Source: Thalassotalea euphylliae
GTDB taxonomy: Bacteria > Pseudomonadota > Gammaproteobacteria > Enterobacterales > Alteromonadaceae
NCBI RefSeq assembly: GCF_003390375.1
Contig: NZ_QUOT01000001.1
Span: forward strand, 1,674,001-1,738,000
DNA length: 64,000 nt
Direction: 5' to 3'
In this document: in pieces, positions 53,665 through 63,358 of the stretch
Position numbering within the stretch: position 1 is the first letter of the stretch
How the letters are laid out: every line of letters begins with the position of its first letter
Notes under the pieces: model-generated
The model's database searches: none
What the model saw: the letters and a program-made list of their open reading frames with translations, nothing else
Told to the model about the DNA's origin: nothing
Translations under genes and position numbers: made by a program

Positions 53665-54437
53665 TAGTTAAGCCCTCCGCGATTTTTCTTGATGTAAGGC
53701 AAGTAGCCTTCTTCACCAAACCAGAATTGCAGTGTGCGTGTTACGCCGTTACTGGTTAATGTCGCACCAGATAACGCATCAACACCGTGCATGTCGCCAG
53801 ATTTAGCACCACCTTTTACAAGGTTCGCTTTAACAACATCACCTTCGCCGTAAATTTTCTTACCTGGCCACATAGCGATCCACTTAGGGTTCATTACTTC
53901 CGCACCTAGGCCCGGAGTTTCTTTGTGATCAGAGTAAATTACGTTTTTCACTGTGTTTAAGTCAGCTTCTAGACCAACGTAACCAAACATTAAGTCCCAT
54001 AAACCAGAACCTACGATTGGTAGTACCACAGTTTCAACTTCACCAGCACCGTTACGCACTAAGTAAACAACTGCATCGTGTGAACGACGGTTGATACCTG
54101 CCATATCATTTTCAGGCTTGTCTGATTTTTGCGCATCACGAGAGTTACGACGCTCGTCAAATAACTCAGGGTTACCGTCAATATAGTCACCTGAATCAAG
54201 GTCAATCATTTTCGCTTCCACGAATTGATCGAACGTGCTGTTCACTGAGCTCTTATTCACCGTCTCTGGCAAAATGCCAGCGGCTTCTAAGATCTTAGTT
54301 TGTTGATCAAGTGCTTTGTTGTCGATTTGCTTTTGTTTTAAGCCAACCGCTGCTGTTGATACAACCGCCGCACAAACAATACATACCGCTAAAACGAAGC
54401 CGACCGTTTTGCCAAAAGTTTCTTTATTAGCTGACAC
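53664..54437 (-). CDS. nqrC: Na+-translocating NADH:quinone reductase subunit C
   Basis: 257 residues from GTG 54437, chosen because GGAGG lies seven bases before it and it gives the family start SANKETFGKTVGFV. One membrane helix is followed by a periplasmic FMN domain with the covalent FMN-threonine motif SGATLTS (about residue 225). It overlaps nqrB by 11 bases. ApbE attaches the FMN. Confidence 0.94.
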   Translation of the reverse strand: MSANKETFGKTVGFVLAVCIVCAAVVSTAAVGLKQKQIDNKALDQQTKILEAAGILPETVNKSSVNSTFDQFVEAKMIDLDSGDYIDGNPELFDERRNSRDAQKSDKPENDMAGINRRSHDAVVYLVRNGAGEVETVVLPIVGSGLWDLMFGYVGLEADLNTVKNVIYSDHKETPGLGAEVMNPKWIAMWPGKKIYGEGDVVKANLVKGGAKSGDMHGVDALSGATLTSNGVTRTLQFWFGEEGYLPYIKKNRGGLN

Positions 54438-55638
54438 GTGCGATCCTCCGTTTAACATTGGCTTGCACTACAAAGTAGTCAAATAATGGCGCGAATAAGT
54501 TAGCAAATAAAATCGCTAGCATCATACCTTCAGGGAACGCTGGATTAACTACACGCACTAGTACAACCATGACGCCAACTAACGCACCGAACCAGTATTT
54601 ACCCGTATTGGTAAATGACATAGTTACTGGGTCTGTTGCCATAAACATCATACCGAACGCGAAACCACCAACGACTAAGTGCCAGTACCAAGGCATTGCA
54701 AACATAGCATTAGTATCGCTACCAATCATGTTAAATAGCGTTGCTGTTACCGCCATGCCTAGGAATACACTTAGTACGATACGCCATGAGGCAATACCTT
54801 TGTAAAGAATGTATGCACCACCCACTAAAATAGCGGCAGTAGACACTTCACCCATAGAGCCAGGAATAAAGCCCCAGAATGCGTCGAACCATGCTTGGTT
54901 CATGCTGTAGTCAATTGCGCCTACTTGTGCTGCTGCGCCCGCTGCTAAGTACGTCGCACCAGAGAAACCATCAACAGCAACCCATACTGCGTCACCTGAG
55001 ATTTCCGCAGGGTAAGCGAAGAATAAGAAAGCACGCCCCGCTAATGCTGGGTTTAAGAAGTTTTTACCTGTACCACCGAAGATTTCTTTAGCGATGACAA
55101 CACCAAAAGTAATACCGATAGCCACTTGCCACAATGGAATTGAAGCTGGCAAAATCAAGGCGAATAGAATTGAAGTAACGAAGAAACCTTCGTTTACTTC
55201 GTGCTTACGCACTGCCGCGAATAACACTTCCCAAAAACCACCAACGATGAACGTTGTTGCGTAGATTGGTAGGAAGAAACACGCGCCGTACAGCATCATA
55301 GTAAACCAGCCAGCGTTTGCTGTTAGCTCACCACCTAGCATTTGGAATAAACCAACTTGCCATGAGTCAGGTAATGCATAACCTGCTTGTAATGCTTCAA
55401 CGGCTTGGAAACCGATGTTGTACATACCAAAGAACATTGCAGGGAAAACCGCTAACCACACAGTGATCATAATGCGCTTTAAGTCGATGCTGTCACGAAT
55501 GTGAGTTTTGCCTTTGGTGACGTAACCAGGGGTAAATAAACCCGTCGCTACGGCTTCATATAGGGCAAACCACTTCTCGTGTTTACCGCCTTTTTCAAAA
55601 TGCGGCTCAATATCTTCAATAAACGTTTTTAAGCCCAT
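54427..55638 (-). CDS. nqrB: Na+-translocating NADH:quinone reductase subunit B
   Basis: 403 residues with ten or so membrane helices. The covalent FMN-threonine motif is FSGATYLAAG (about residue 232). It is the largest membrane subunit and part of the Na+ channel and riboflavin/ubiquinone site. It begins two bases after nqrA. Confidence 0.96.
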   Translation of the reverse strand: MGLKTFIEDIEPHFEKGGKHEKWFALYEAVATGLFTPGYVTKGKTHIRDSIDLKRIMITVWLAVFPAMFFGMYNIGFQAVEALQAGYALPDSWQVGLFQMLGGELTANAGWFTMMLYGACFFLPIYATTFIVGGFWEVLFAAVRKHEVNEGFFVTSILFALILPASIPLWQVAIGITFGVVIAKEIFGGTGKNFLNPALAGRAFLFFAYPAEISGDAVWVAVDGFSGATYLAAGAAAQVGAIDYSMNQAWFDAFWGFIPGSMGEVSTAAILVGGAYILYKGIASWRIVLSVFLGMAVTATLFNMIGSDTNAMFAMPWYWHLVVGGFAFGMMFMATDPVTMSFTNTGKYWFGALVGVMVVLVRVVNPAFPEGMMLAILFANLFAPLFDYFVVQANVKRRIARVS

Positions 55639-55640
55639 GT

Positions 55641-56990
55641 CTAACCTTCCTTCTCAATCGTCGTCAGGCAGTCACGAAGTAATACGCCGTAATCTGTTTT
55701 GCCTGGGCAAACAAATGTACATAACGCTAAATCTTCTTCGTCTAGCTCTAGCGCACCCAACTGCTGTGCACTGTCAGTATCACCCGCGGCTAAATCGCGT
55801 AGTAATAAGGTCGGTAAAATGTCTAACGGCATAACACGCTCATAGTTACCAATTGGCACCATGGCACGGCTTGAACCATTAGTGGTGGTTGTCATGTTAA
55901 ACAACTTACCTTTAAAGAAGTGAGACATGTAAGCGCGAGTAACCGAGAACTTGTTCGGACCTGGGTACATGTAACCGATGAATTCTTTTTCACGACCTTC
56001 AAGTAAAGCAACAACTTGGTTGTGGTAACGACCTAAGTAACCGTGAACGGTTTTTGCTGTTTGACCTTGTAGTAAAGAGCCAGACACTAAACGTACTTCA
56101 CCGTCAGTGGTTTCACCAGCAGCTAACTCATTGATGTTAGCACCCAGTACAGTGCGCACTAAGCTAGGCTGTTTTGCCGCAGGGCCAGCGAAAGAAACAA
56201 CGCGGTTACTGTTTAGTTGACCTGTAGTGAATAACTGACCAAAAGCGATAACGTCTTGGTAGTTTAAGTGCCAAACAAACTTGTCAGCACCAACAGGCTT
56301 AAGGAAGTGAATATGAGTACCAACAAGGCCTGCAGGGTGTTTACCGGCAAATTCGGTAACCACTTCGTTAGCATTCGTTGGAATATTAGCGCCAGGAGCT
56401 TTTGATACGAACACTTCGCCTTCAGTTAAGCGGCTAAGTACCACTAAACCTTGTTTGAACGCTTCTGTTTGCTCGTTAATAATAACTTCTGGGTTCGCTG
56501 CTAATGGATTGGTATCCATGGCACTAACGAAAATTGCTGCCGGTACAGAATCAATCGCAGGGATTTTACTGTATGGACGTGTACGCAATGCTGTCCATAA
56601 ACCTGAGTTGACTAGGTTAGCAACAACATCTTCGCGTGCAATTGACGCAAGTTCATTAGCTGAGTAGCTGTTGAAGGTTTCTTGCTCATCGCCATCCTTC
56701 TCTTCATTGAGAGTGATAACAACGGATTGCAAAACACGCTTCTCGCCACGGTTAATCTCGGTAACAACACCGGCTGCTTGAGCTGTGAATTTAACGCCAG
56801 GGTTCTTTTTATCTTCAAAAAGTACCTGACCTTTTTTAACACGGTCGCCTACTTTGACGTGCATAGTAGGGCGCATGCCCACAAACTCTTCACCCAATGT
56901 TGCAACGGTTTTGATGGACGGACCATCATGGATTACTTGCTGGGGAGCACCCTGTACAGGAACATCCAGACCTTTTTTGATTGTAATCAT
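55641..56990 (-). CDS. nqrA: Na+-translocating NADH:quinone reductase subunit A
   Basis: 449 residues from ATG 56990 (MITIKKGLDVPVQGAPQQVI), the family N-terminus; V. cholerae NqrA is 446. HVKVGDRVKKGQVLFEDKKNPGVKF is a biotinyl-like domain and the protein is cytoplasmic, contacting quinone near NqrB. It is the first gene of the operon; the promoter should lie between 56991 and 57314. Confidence 0.95.
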   Translation of the reverse strand: MITIKKGLDVPVQGAPQQVIHDGPSIKTVATLGEEFVGMRPTMHVKVGDRVKKGQVLFEDKKNPGVKFTAQAAGVVTEINRGEKRVLQSVVITLNEEKDGDEQETFNSYSANELASIAREDVVANLVNSGLWTALRTRPYSKIPAIDSVPAAIFVSAMDTNPLAANPEVIINEQTEAFKQGLVVLSRLTEGEVFVSKAPGANIPTNANEVVTEFAGKHPAGLVGTHIHFLKPVGADKFVWHLNYQDVIAFGQLFTTGQLNSNRVVSFAGPAAKQPSLVRTVLGANINELAAGETTDGEVRLVSGSLLQGQTAKTVHGYLGRYHNQVVALLEGREKEFIGYMYPGPNKFSVTRAYMSHFFKGKLFNMTTTTNGSSRAMVPIGNYERVMPLDILPTLLLRDLAAGDTDSAQQLGALELDEEDLALCTFVCPGKTDYGVLLRDCLTTIEKEG

Positions 56991-57314
56991 AAACACTTGC
57001 ACTACTTTGACGGGAGTATAAAAACCAGCTAACAATAATCTTGCTAAGCACGCTTATCGTTAAGTGATTTCAGTGTATTTCAGTGGTTTCACAGCCTTTG
57101 CATCGACTACCCGACGAAAATCAATAGATTATCAGCAGATAATTTCAACAAAAGTTATTAGCCACCAGACTTAAGTTAAAAATTTCAGCGGCGAATTTTA
57201 GCACGAAAAAAGAGTATTATGCTATCCGCGCTCGTCACTTTTCGTAACAAATATACGTAAACAACGGCCGACTCAGGTTAAATTCTAGTCAAGATATTAA
57301 AATATGCTGCCCAT
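56991..57314. other. nqr promoter region
   Basis: About 320 bases between nqrA and the fabV terminator without a gene on either strand. It must hold the nqrABCDEF promoter. I saw no clear operator. Confidence 0.45.
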
Positions 57315-57347
57315 AAAAAAACCAGCTAATGAAATAGCTGGTTTTTT
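57315..57347 (-). terminator. Terminator after fabV
   Basis: AAAAAACCAGCTA/TAGCTGGTTTTTT with loop ATGAAA, 22 bases past the fabV stop. Confidence 0.93.
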
Positions 57348-57369
57348 CAAACACTTAAAATATAGGTAA

Positions 57370-58560
57370 TTAACTCAGATGGTTAATCTCAGCCAATGGG
57401 CTAACATCTGCGTCGTAATCAACACCCTCAACCCCAAAACCGAATAGTTTCAAGAATTCTTGGTGATAACCCACATAGTCGGTTAGCTCGTCAATGGTCT
57501 CTGTTTCAACTTTATCCCAAATGGCTTGCACGCGATCTTGCACGCTATCTTCTAGCTCTTTGTAGTTCTGGCTTAAGCGGCCAGCCTCATCTAAACGTAG
57601 TGAGTCACCGTACAGATTCTCACGGAAAAGATCTTGAATCTGTTCAATGCAGCCCTGGTAGCTGCCATCGCCTTTCATCACTTTAAACATCGCTGAGATA
57701 TAAAGCGGCATAATTGGAATTGCAGAACTCGCTTGCGTAACAACAGCGTTTAGTGAGGTTACGTAAGCTTGACCAGCTAGGCTCGCTGTCGACGTATTAA
57801 TCGCTTTGGCAGCGCGATCTAAGTCTTCTTTCGCTTTACCTATAGTGGCATGCCCGTAGATTGGCCAAGTTAATTTTTTACCGATGTAGGTGTAAGCAGT
57901 TGTTTTGAAGCCTTCGGCTAACACACCAGCATCGCCTAATGCCTTGATCCACAGTTCCCAGTCAGCACCGCCCATGACGTCAATGGTACCTTGAATTTCA
58001 GCATCATTCGCTTGTTCTACCGTAACCTCGTCAACGACGCGTTTTGACGTGTTTAAGTTCTTAGTCGTCACTGTTTCGCCAATTGGCTTTAACGTTGAAG
58101 AGTATACTTCGCCCGTATCAGGATCTGTTCTACGCGGCGATGCGAGTGAGTAAATCACTAAATCTACTTGGCCTAAATCTGCTTTAATTGTTTCAATGGT
58201 TTTCGCTTTAATTTCGTGAGAAAACGCATCACCATTAATATTTTTTGACCATAAACCCGCTTCATCTGCCGCTTTTTGAAAAGCCGCAGTATTGTACCAA
58301 CCAGCACTGGCTGTTTTCTTTTCTGTTGGTGGTTTTTCAAAAAATACGCCTAAGGTTTTTGCACCATTGCCAAATGCTGCGGTAATGCGCGACGCTAAGC
58401 CGTAACCTGTTGAGGCGCCAATTACTAACACATTTTTTGGTTTTTGCTCAGCTTGCGTTTGACTTTTTACATAGGCGATTTGCTCTTCAACATGAGCGGC
58501 ACAGCCGGTTGGGTGGGCATTTGTACAAATAAAGCCACGGATTTTCGGTTGAATAACCAT
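57370..58560 (-). CDS. fabV: Trans-2-enoyl-ACP/CoA reductase FabV
   Basis: 396 residues, the usual length, starting MVIQPKIRGFICTNAHPTGC. The Rossmann part has VLVIGASTGYGLASRI, and the catalytic Tyr-x8-Lys is in YGHATIGKAK. Further motifs are YSLASPRRTDP and SAIPIMPLYISAMFKVMK. It performs the last, NADH-dependent reduction in fatty-acid elongation, and is triclosan-tolerant compared with FabI. Confidence 0.96.
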   Translation of the reverse strand: MVIQPKIRGFICTNAHPTGCAAHVEEQIAYVKSQTQAEQKPKNVLVIGASTGYGLASRITAAFGNGAKTLGVFFEKPPTEKKTASAGWYNTAAFQKAADEAGLWSKNINGDAFSHEIKAKTIETIKADLGQVDLVIYSLASPRRTDPDTGEVYSSTLKPIGETVTTKNLNTSKRVVDEVTVEQANDAEIQGTIDVMGGADWELWIKALGDAGVLAEGFKTTAYTYIGKKLTWPIYGHATIGKAKEDLDRAAKAINTSTASLAGQAYVTSLNAVVTQASSAIPIMPLYISAMFKVMKGDGSYQGCIEQIQDLFRENLYGDSLRLDEAGRLSQNYKELEDSVQDRVQAIWDKVETETIDELTDYVGYHQEFLKLFGFGVEGVDYDADVSPLAEINHLS

Positions 58561-58681
58561 AAGAAACCTTTGTTAACCTTGTTCTGATCATTATTTTTAA
58601 AATTGCTGCCTAGTGTACCTGTCTTTGCAGTAAAAGAGGTACGAGCAGCAATTTTCAATGAGTTATTTAGGACTGTTGCGT

Positions 58682-59779
58682 TTATCGATTGTTTAAGTAT
58701 TGCTTTAACGTTGTATCGTGATATTGGCGAATAGACGCCATAAATTCACTGTATGATTGCCAAACACGCGCAAAATCTTTGTCAGCCGCAACTTGCTCGT
58801 TAATTACCTCATCAGTATGCGCTTTTAAGCCGGCCAACACTGATTCTGGCAAGGTGCGCATTTGAACGTTGTGCTTTTCAATTAACGTCTGCATTGCTGC
58901 ATTATTACGGGCATTGTATTCATCTAGCGTGTCTTCATTAACGGCTCTAGCCGCAACTTCAATAATTTTTTGTAAGTCTTTTGGCAGCGCTGAAAGCGCT
59001 TTTTCATTGATCAGAAACTCTAAGCCCGTGCCCGGCTCATGCCAAATTGAAGAGTAGTAATATTCAGCCGCTTGATAAAAGCCAAAAGCTAAATCATTGT
59101 ATGGGCCAACCCATTCAGTGGCATCTATCGCACCGCTTTGCAATGACGAGAATATTTCACCGCCAGTTAATGTGACTGGAATTGCACCAGCGCGTTTTAG
59201 CACTTCACCACCAAGGCCTGGAATACGCATTTTCAAGCCTTCTAAGTCTGCCATTGAATTGATTTCTTTTTTAAACCACCCTGCAAACTGTGCTCCTGAA
59301 TTACCTCCAGCCAGCGGAATGATGCCGAATGGTTTGTAGAGCTCTTGCCATAGTTCAAGACCACCGCCGTGGTGTAACCAAGCGTTTAATTCGGTTGCTG
59401 TCATACCAAATGGAATAGCGCCAAAAATAGGTGACGCTGGAATTTTACCTTTCCAGTAATACGAGCCTGAGTGCCCCATTTGGACTGTACCTTGTGAAAC
59501 CGCATCGAATACTTCAAATCCTGGTACTAGCTCGCCAGCGCCATAAACTTGGATGGTTAATCGGCCATCGCTCATTTCGCCAACCATAGCAGCGAATTTC
59601 TCTGGCGCAACACCTAAACCGGGAAAGTTCTTCGGCCAAGAGGTCACCATTTTCCATTGGAACGTTTGCTGCGTTGCAACGCTAGATGAGGATGCGGTTG
59701 TGGTTGCTTGCTCACCGCATCCAGCAAGTAATACCACTAACAAGATACTAGAAAAAAAATAAGAGAGAATACGCTGCAT
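58682..59779 (-). CDS. TRAP transporter substrate-binding protein, DctP type
   Basis: 365 residues with a lipoprotein signal (lipobox VLLAGC, Cys near 21). WKMVTSWPKNFPGLGVAPEKFA and MRIPGLGGEVLKRAGAIPVTLTGGEIFSSLQSGAIDATEWVGPYND are typical of periplasmic receptors for 2-oxo or other monocarboxylic acids. The conserved receptor Arg is in MRIPG. It is the last gene of dctQ-dctM-dctP, 65 bases after the large permease gene. Confidence 0.9.
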   Translation of the reverse strand: MQRILSYFFSSILLVVLLAGCGEQATTTASSSSVATQQTFQWKMVTSWPKNFPGLGVAPEKFAAMVGEMSDGRLTIQVYGAGELVPGFEVFDAVSQGTVQMGHSGSYYWKGKIPASPIFGAIPFGMTATELNAWLHHGGGLELWQELYKPFGIIPLAGGNSGAQFAGWFKKEINSMADLEGLKMRIPGLGGEVLKRAGAIPVTLTGGEIFSSLQSGAIDATEWVGPYNDLAFGFYQAAEYYYSSIWHEPGTGLEFLINEKALSALPKDLQKIIEVAARAVNEDTLDEYNARNNAAMQTLIEKHNVQMRTLPESVLAGLKAHTDEVINEQVAADKDFARVWQSYSEFMASIRQYHDTTLKQYLNNR

Positions 59780-59844
59780 GTTTTGTCCTTGTTTTAATTT
59801 TTCATTAACCCTATGTCTGCCGTGAATTAATATTTAGCCCTAAA

Positions 59845-61233
59845 TTAGCCATACATTATTTGAGGCAGCCAAGTTACCAAATGTGGCCAGATTGCCAAAA
59901 TAATCAGCAGTAACAGTTGAATCGCAATAAACGGAATAACGCCGCGATAAATGTCTGCTGTTTTGACTACTTTATCGGCAACACCGCGCAAATAAAACAG
60001 GGCAAAGCCAAAAGGTGGCGTTAAGAAGGAGGTTTGTAGGTTAATCGCAATCATGATCCCAAGCCAAATTGGGTCTAGCCCCATCATTAATAGCACTGGC
60101 GCAACGATTGGAATGACAACAAAAGTGATTTCAATAAAATCGAGAATAAAGCCCAGTAAAAAAATCACCAACATGACGATTAATGTCGCGCCAAGCACAC
60201 CACCTGGCATTTGTTGGAAAAAGCCATGCACCAGCTCTTCGCCACCGAAGCCGCGAAACACCAGTGAAAACAGGCTAGCGCCAATTAAAATCAAAAACAC
60301 CATAGAGGTAATTTTAACTGTGCTGTCCATTACAGCTTGCAAGTTTGCCTTGCTTAATTGACCTTGTATCAAAGCCAATAACAAAGCGCCCATAGCGCCG
60401 ACTCCCGCCGCTTCAGTGGGCGTTGCAAAACCAAATAATATTGAACCTAACACCGCAATAATCAAAAACAGTGGCGGTAACAGGGCTGTTAACATCAATC
60501 GGCTCAGCGATTGCTGCTGGTCCAATTCAGCAATATCCTCTTTGGCAACTTTCGGCGCAGCTTTAGGATTAAAAATAGCTACCGCAAGGCAATAGCCAAT
60601 ATAAAGCGCAACGAGCAATAACCCAGGAACTACTGCACCGGCAAAGAGCTCGCCTACCGACACAGTTTCTGGACTGAAAATCCCCATTTTTAGCTGCGCC
60701 TGCTGGTAGGCACTGGAAAGCACATCACCCAATAACACAAGTGCTATTGATGGCGGAATAATTTGTCCAAGCGTCCCTGTTGCACAAATAATACCTGTTG
60801 AGAACTTAGGATCGTAGCCGCGCTTAAGCATTGTTGGCAGTGATAGTAACCCCATAGTAACGACTGTCGCGCCCACTATACCGGTACTGGCCGCCAGCAA
60901 CATTCCCACTAACGTAACCGCAATAGCTAAACCACCGTGAAAGCGCCCCATTAATAACGACATAGCCGTTAATAAGTTTTCCGCAATCTTTGCCCGCTCT
61001 AGCATAGCCCCCATAAACACGAAAAGCGGCACGGCTAGCAAGGTTTGATTGTTTATCACGCCATATAAACGGCTTGGCAGAGCACTGAGAAATAGCGGTT
61101 CAAAGACTCCAGTGGCGACGCCAAAGCCAGCAAAAATCAATGCGACACCCGCTAGTGTTATCGCAACGGGATAGCCAATGAGTAAAATCAGGCAAACGCA
61201 AACAAACATCAATAAAGGGATATAACTCATCAT
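59845..61233 (-). CDS. TRAP transporter large permease, DctM type
   Basis: 462 residues, about 12-14 membrane helices, with the DctM core stretches ALPSRLYGVINNQTLLAVPLFVFMGAML, LLAASTGIVGATVVTMGLLSLPTML and INLQTSFLTPPFGFALFYLRG. It is Na+-coupled, which suits a sodium-based cell. The start ATG overlaps the dctQ stop by four bases. Confidence 0.93.
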   Translation of the reverse strand: MMSYIPLLMFVCVCLILLIGYPVAITLAGVALIFAGFGVATGVFEPLFLSALPSRLYGVINNQTLLAVPLFVFMGAMLERAKIAENLLTAMSLLMGRFHGGLAIAVTLVGMLLAASTGIVGATVVTMGLLSLPTMLKRGYDPKFSTGIICATGTLGQIIPPSIALVLLGDVLSSAYQQAQLKMGIFSPETVSVGELFAGAVVPGLLLVALYIGYCLAVAIFNPKAAPKVAKEDIAELDQQQSLSRLMLTALLPPLFLIIAVLGSILFGFATPTEAAGVGAMGALLLALIQGQLSKANLQAVMDSTVKITSMVFLILIGASLFSLVFRGFGGEELVHGFFQQMPGGVLGATLIVMLVIFLLGFILDFIEITFVVIPIVAPVLLMMGLDPIWLGIMIAINLQTSFLTPPFGFALFYLRGVADKVVKTADIYRGVIPFIAIQLLLLIILAIWPHLVTWLPQIMYG

Positions 61234-61805
61234 AGTTTATCCCCTTGGTGGCTTTGTGATTGTGTATCACTGTTGCCATCTGATTGCTCGCTTTCTGACT
61301 CTTTGCTAACCAGCGTATTTATATTTCGAATAATCTCAGCTAGCCCTTGCAAGCCAAGTGCTATGGCAAATAGCCAGAGATACGTTTTACTGAGATAAAC
61401 AAACGGCAAGCCACCGGCTTCAGACGATTTCTCGGCAATGCGCCAAGACGTTAAGACGTAATCGAAACTGACAATAAATACAAAAATAACCACTGGAAGT
61501 AATAGGATTAACGTACCCATTAGGTTAACCAGCGCTTTTTGTTTGGCGGTGTAACCTTGGTAGAAAATATCTACCCGAACATGGCCATCAGCTTTTAAGG
61601 TATAGGCTGCACCTAACATGAATACTAAGCCGTGGAGATAAAGTACAGACTCTTGCATGGCAATCCAGCCAATATTGAATCCATAACGCAACACAACAAT
61701 GGCAAAGGTGAGCACCACCATCAGCAAGGTTAGCCACCGAATAACCGCGCCCAAACCGACAGTTATGCGATCAATCATGGCCAAAAACACCGTTAAGCCG
61801 TTCAT
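61230..61805 (-). CDS. TRAP transporter small permease, DctQ type
   Basis: 191 residues with four membrane helices and the DctQ motif LKADGHVRVDIFYQGYTAKQKALVNL near the middle. The C-terminus is Ser/Gln-rich (SESEQSDGNSDTQSQSHQG). It forms the membrane complex with DctM. It is the first gene of the operon. Confidence 0.9.
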   Translation of the reverse strand: MNGLTVFLAMIDRITVGLGAVIRWLTLLMVVLTFAIVVLRYGFNIGWIAMQESVLYLHGLVFMLGAAYTLKADGHVRVDIFYQGYTAKQKALVNLMGTLILLLPVVIFVFIVSFDYVLTSWRIAEKSSEAGGLPFVYLSKTYLWLFAIALGLQGLAEIIRNINTLVSKESESEQSDGNSDTQSQSHQGDKL

Positions 61806-61981
61806 CTCCCCTTCTTACTCCCTATCTATTTATTTTTAATGCGAACCACCGCTTTACGCCAAAGTGCTGACAGTACTGCGTTAACAGCATCACGCATTTT
61901 GTATATTTTATAATTTTAGTAAGGCGTCGAAATTAGCTATCGACGTTTATGTCAGGTTAGTAATAACAGAAAAGAAAGGTA

Positions 61982-62018
61982 AAACAAACGAGATTATTGG
62001 GTTACTCGTTTGTTTTTA
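61982..62018 (-). terminator. Terminator after bolA
   Basis: AAACAAACGAG/CTCGTTTGTTT with a loop of about 12 bases and a flanking A-run, about 35 bases past the bolA stop. Confidence 0.88.
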
Positions 62019-62052
62019 ATTGATAAAGTTTGTCGGACATTAATGGCTTTAT

Positions 62053-62370
62053 TTAGCGTTTGCTGCCACCAAGGCAAGCAGGTGAGAGCGGAACGTTGTC
62101 GGCGTAATAGTCTTGCCACTCCTTTTCCGTATAGGTATGCAGAGCTAAGGCGTGGATATGCTCAGACAGCTCAGTTGCGAGTACTTGATTGATCGCTCTA
62201 TGGCGTTTAATTAAGCGTTCGCCTTCAAAATTCTTAGAAACAATAATCACTTTAAAATGGGATTCACTACCTGGCGCAACATTGTGTTGATGGCTTTCAT
62301 TAACCACATCTAAATGCAATGGAGAGAAGGCTGAAAGCAATTTTTGCTCGATTGTTGTTGCTATATTCAT
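62053..62370 (-). CDS. bolA: BolA-family protein
   Basis: 105 residues from ATG 62370, with AAGGG seven bases upstream. Family motifs are HLDVVNESHQHN, HFKVIIVSKNFEGERLIKRHRAINQVLATEL and IHALALHTYTEKEW; the His residues are the iron-sulfur ligand candidates. BolA works with monothiol glutaredoxin in iron regulation and acts in morphology and stress responses. It is monocistronic. Confidence 0.93.
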   Translation of the reverse strand: MNIATTIEQKLLSAFSPLHLDVVNESHQHNVAPGSESHFKVIIVSKNFEGERLIKRHRAINQVLATELSEHIHALALHTYTEKEWQDYYADNVPLSPACLGGSKR

Positions 62371-62597
62371 ATATTTTCCCTTAGTAAACAAACAATGGTA
62401 ACACACTGTTTTTATTTTATTTTTCACCTTTGTTAGCGAGTACGTGTTTACTCTAAGTCTAGTTTGTCCCGCTTTAAGTGCCAACCGTTTGGTGTTTGAA
62501 ATACGCCAAATACAATTAACTTACTAGCAGACAAGGCAATTTAGTTTCGCCTTTTGTCTGAGCGAACAACAGGTTGCTTTGATGCCAAGATAAAGCG

Positions 62598-63191
62598 CTA
62601 CGGCACTACAATTTGCCGAAAGGTTAAGTTAATGCGCGGCGATTTTACGCGCTTTGTTTTGGCTATACAATGCTGCCAATAATGCTGAGTTTCGCCCGCC
62701 ATCAGTAACAAACTACCGCTATTTAAAGGCACGCTCAGTTTTTCATTTTGCTCTTTGTGCTTTAGTTGAAAGTCGCGTTTCGCCCCTAGTGAAACAGAAG
62801 CGATCACAGGATTTATGCCTAATTCAGCTTCATCATCACTGTGCCAACTCACGCTATCATTGCCATCGCGGTACAAGTTAGCTAAACAGCTATTAAAAGA
62901 GCAACCGCTATAGGTCTCTACTGCCTGTTTAACTTGCGCTAAGGTCGATGTCCAAGGTAGCGCATTTAACGTCAGCCCAGAATATGTGTAAGCTTGTTGG
63001 TTGTCACCGTACCAAGCCTGTAGACGCGGGATAGTAATTTGGCGACCATAAACAAAAATATCATCCTGTCGCCACGCAAGCTCTTGGTACAGTTGATCAA
63101 AAAGCTGTTGTGCTTGTTGCATTCCATAGAACTGCGGCTCAAACGTCAGCGTTGCATTGGGGGCGGTAATGTTAATAATAAACCTCGACAA
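62598..63191 (-). CDS. alkB: AlkB-like 2-oxoglutarate/Fe(II) dioxygenase
   Basis: 197 residues with the metal motif HSDDE in SWHSDDEAELGINPVIASVSLG (HxD), the distal His in QHYWQH and the 2-oxoglutarate Arg in RINLTFRQ. ITIPRLQAWYGD and YTYSGLTLNALPW match the ALKBH2/3-like subgroup. It should reverse N-alkyl damage on single-stranded DNA or RNA. It is divergent from rlmG. Confidence 0.88.
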   Translation of the reverse strand: MSRFIINITAPNATLTFEPQFYGMQQAQQLFDQLYQELAWRQDDIFVYGRQITIPRLQAWYGDNQQAYTYSGLTLNALPWTSTLAQVKQAVETYSGCSFNSCLANLYRDGNDSVSWHSDDEAELGINPVIASVSLGAKRDFQLKHKEQNEKLSVPLNSGSLLLMAGETQHYWQHCIAKTKRVKSPRINLTFRQIVVP

Positions 63192-63358
63192 CTTTCAGTT
63201 AGTCACTATGATAAGCACAAGCGTAACAACACAAACGCGACATCACGATACATTTTCACTTGGCTGATGGCTCGTGAATTTGCGACAATACTAGCACTTT
63301 TGACTAACCCAATCAGCGCAATTAGTTGCTGCTTGCTGCCACGAAATTGTCACTACAT